Origin: Oscillospiraceae bacterium
GTDB taxonomy: Bacteria; Bacillota; Clostridia; Oscillospirales; Ruminococcaceae
Length of the DNA stretch: 43,016 bases
Direction: 5' to 3'
NCBI GenBank assembly: GCA_018434245.1
Contig: JAHDPQ010000045.1
Coordinates: 1-43,016 of the forward strand
This document shows positions 42,814 through 43,016 of the stretch, piece after piece (the first letter of the stretch is position 1; each line of letters opens with the position of its first letter). Below the pieces are notes generated by a model. That model searched no databases. It was not told the DNA's origin and saw only the letters and a list, made by a program, of their open reading frames with translations. The position numbers were made by a program, and so were the translations under genes.

Positions 42814-43016
42814 TGACCCCAAAAAGTTAGACAGAATTTAATTAAGCGGCGTTAAGGGTTTGTTGTCTGTGAATTGCAGGCGGCAAGCCCTTTAAGTTTG
42901 CCTTGATGCGACGGTTGTTATAATAATCGAGGTAGTCGATCAGTTCGGCTTTGAAGTGCTCTATGGATTCAAACTCCTGCAAATACAGCAGCTCGGTTTT
43001 GAGATGACCAAAGAAA
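42814..43016 (-). mobile_element. IS3-family (IS150-like) insertion sequence, right end, cut by the window edge
   Basis: TGACCCCAAAAAGTTAGACA (42814-42833) is a typical IS3/IS150-type terminal inverted repeat beginning with TG. It is followed after 8 nt by the stop codon of the transposase. The element continues beyond the window, so the other end and the target duplication cannot be checked. Confidence 0.85.
42842..43016 (-). CDS. IS3-family transposase OrfB, C-terminal fragment
   Basis: The minus strand encodes FFGHLKTELLYLQEFESIEH, then FKAELIDYLDYYNNRRIKAN and LKGLPPAIHRQQTLNAA before the stop. These are the last about 57 residues of the DDE integrase-type transposase of the IS150 group; YNNRRIKxxLKGLPP is its hallmark. 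The reading frame is intact as far as visible. The rest lies outside the window. Confidence 0.92.
   Translation of the reverse strand, partial: FFGHLKTELLYLQEFESIEHFKAELIDYLDYYNNRRIKANLKGLPPAIHRQQTLNAA

Noticed and set aside
1-43016. CRISPR arrays, tRNA or rRNA genes, prophage or toxin-antitoxin modules
   Set aside because: No regularly spaced repeats, tRNA-like cloverleaf, rRNA sequence or matching protein genes were recognised by eye. A dedicated scan could still find a small RNA gene.

Overview
The window reads as a chromosome segment from an anaerobic, endospore-forming member of the Clostridia, most likely an Oscillospiraceae-type organism. The grounds are AGGAGG-type ribosome binding sites, a glmS ribozyme, the spore-cortex amidase cwlD, the sepF-ylmH-divIVA-ileS-lspA gene order, YesM/YesN-type two-component regulation, and an oxygen-sensitive class III ribonucleotide reductase. 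Nearly all genes lie on the minus strand, so operons read from high to low coordinates. No rRNA, tRNA or CRISPR array was seen.

Region 1 (about 0.5-16.1 kb) is a carbohydrate locus. In transcription order it holds an FGGY kinase with its own sigma-A promoter, a sensor kinase/AraC-type regulator pair, a solute-binding lipoprotein, two permeases, two different ABC ATPases, a zinc polyol dehydrogenase, an UlaE/SgbU-type 3-epimerase, a LyxK-type kinase and an AraD-type 4-epimerase. The enzymes suggest uptake of a polyol (for example xylitol or L-arabinitol), oxidation to L-xylulose, phosphorylation, and two epimerisations to D-xylulose 5-phosphate. The substrate is an inference. Both ATPases carry Glu at the Q-loop Gln position.

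Region 2 (16.1-22.6 kb) contains a YgjP-type metallopeptidase, a decayed IS200/IS605 transposase, glmS preceded by a clear glmS ribozyme and promoter, and a MacB-like permease with a MacA-like adaptor but no ATPase. The GlmS glutaminase domain has lost several residues that are normally conserved.

Region 3 (22.5-37.3 kb) is a long housekeeping run: mutL, miaA, a HlyD-like protein, yggS, sepF, ylmH, divIVA, ileS, lspA, rluD, a HAD phosphatase, cwlD and radA, closed by a terminator. A small Cys-rich gene lies opposite the end of radA.

Region 4 (37.3-43.0 kb) contains a plus-strand ferritin-like/TspO-like pair, nrdD-nrdG with a strong promoter, a probable NrdR site and unusual intergenic RNA structures, a secreted transglutaminase-like protein, and the end of an IS3-family element running off the window.

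No wholly new multi-gene system was recognised. The best leads are the divergent ribozyme-controlled GlmS, the nrdD-nrdG alternative structures, the Glu-type Q-loops of the polyol transporter, and the ferritin/TspO pair.
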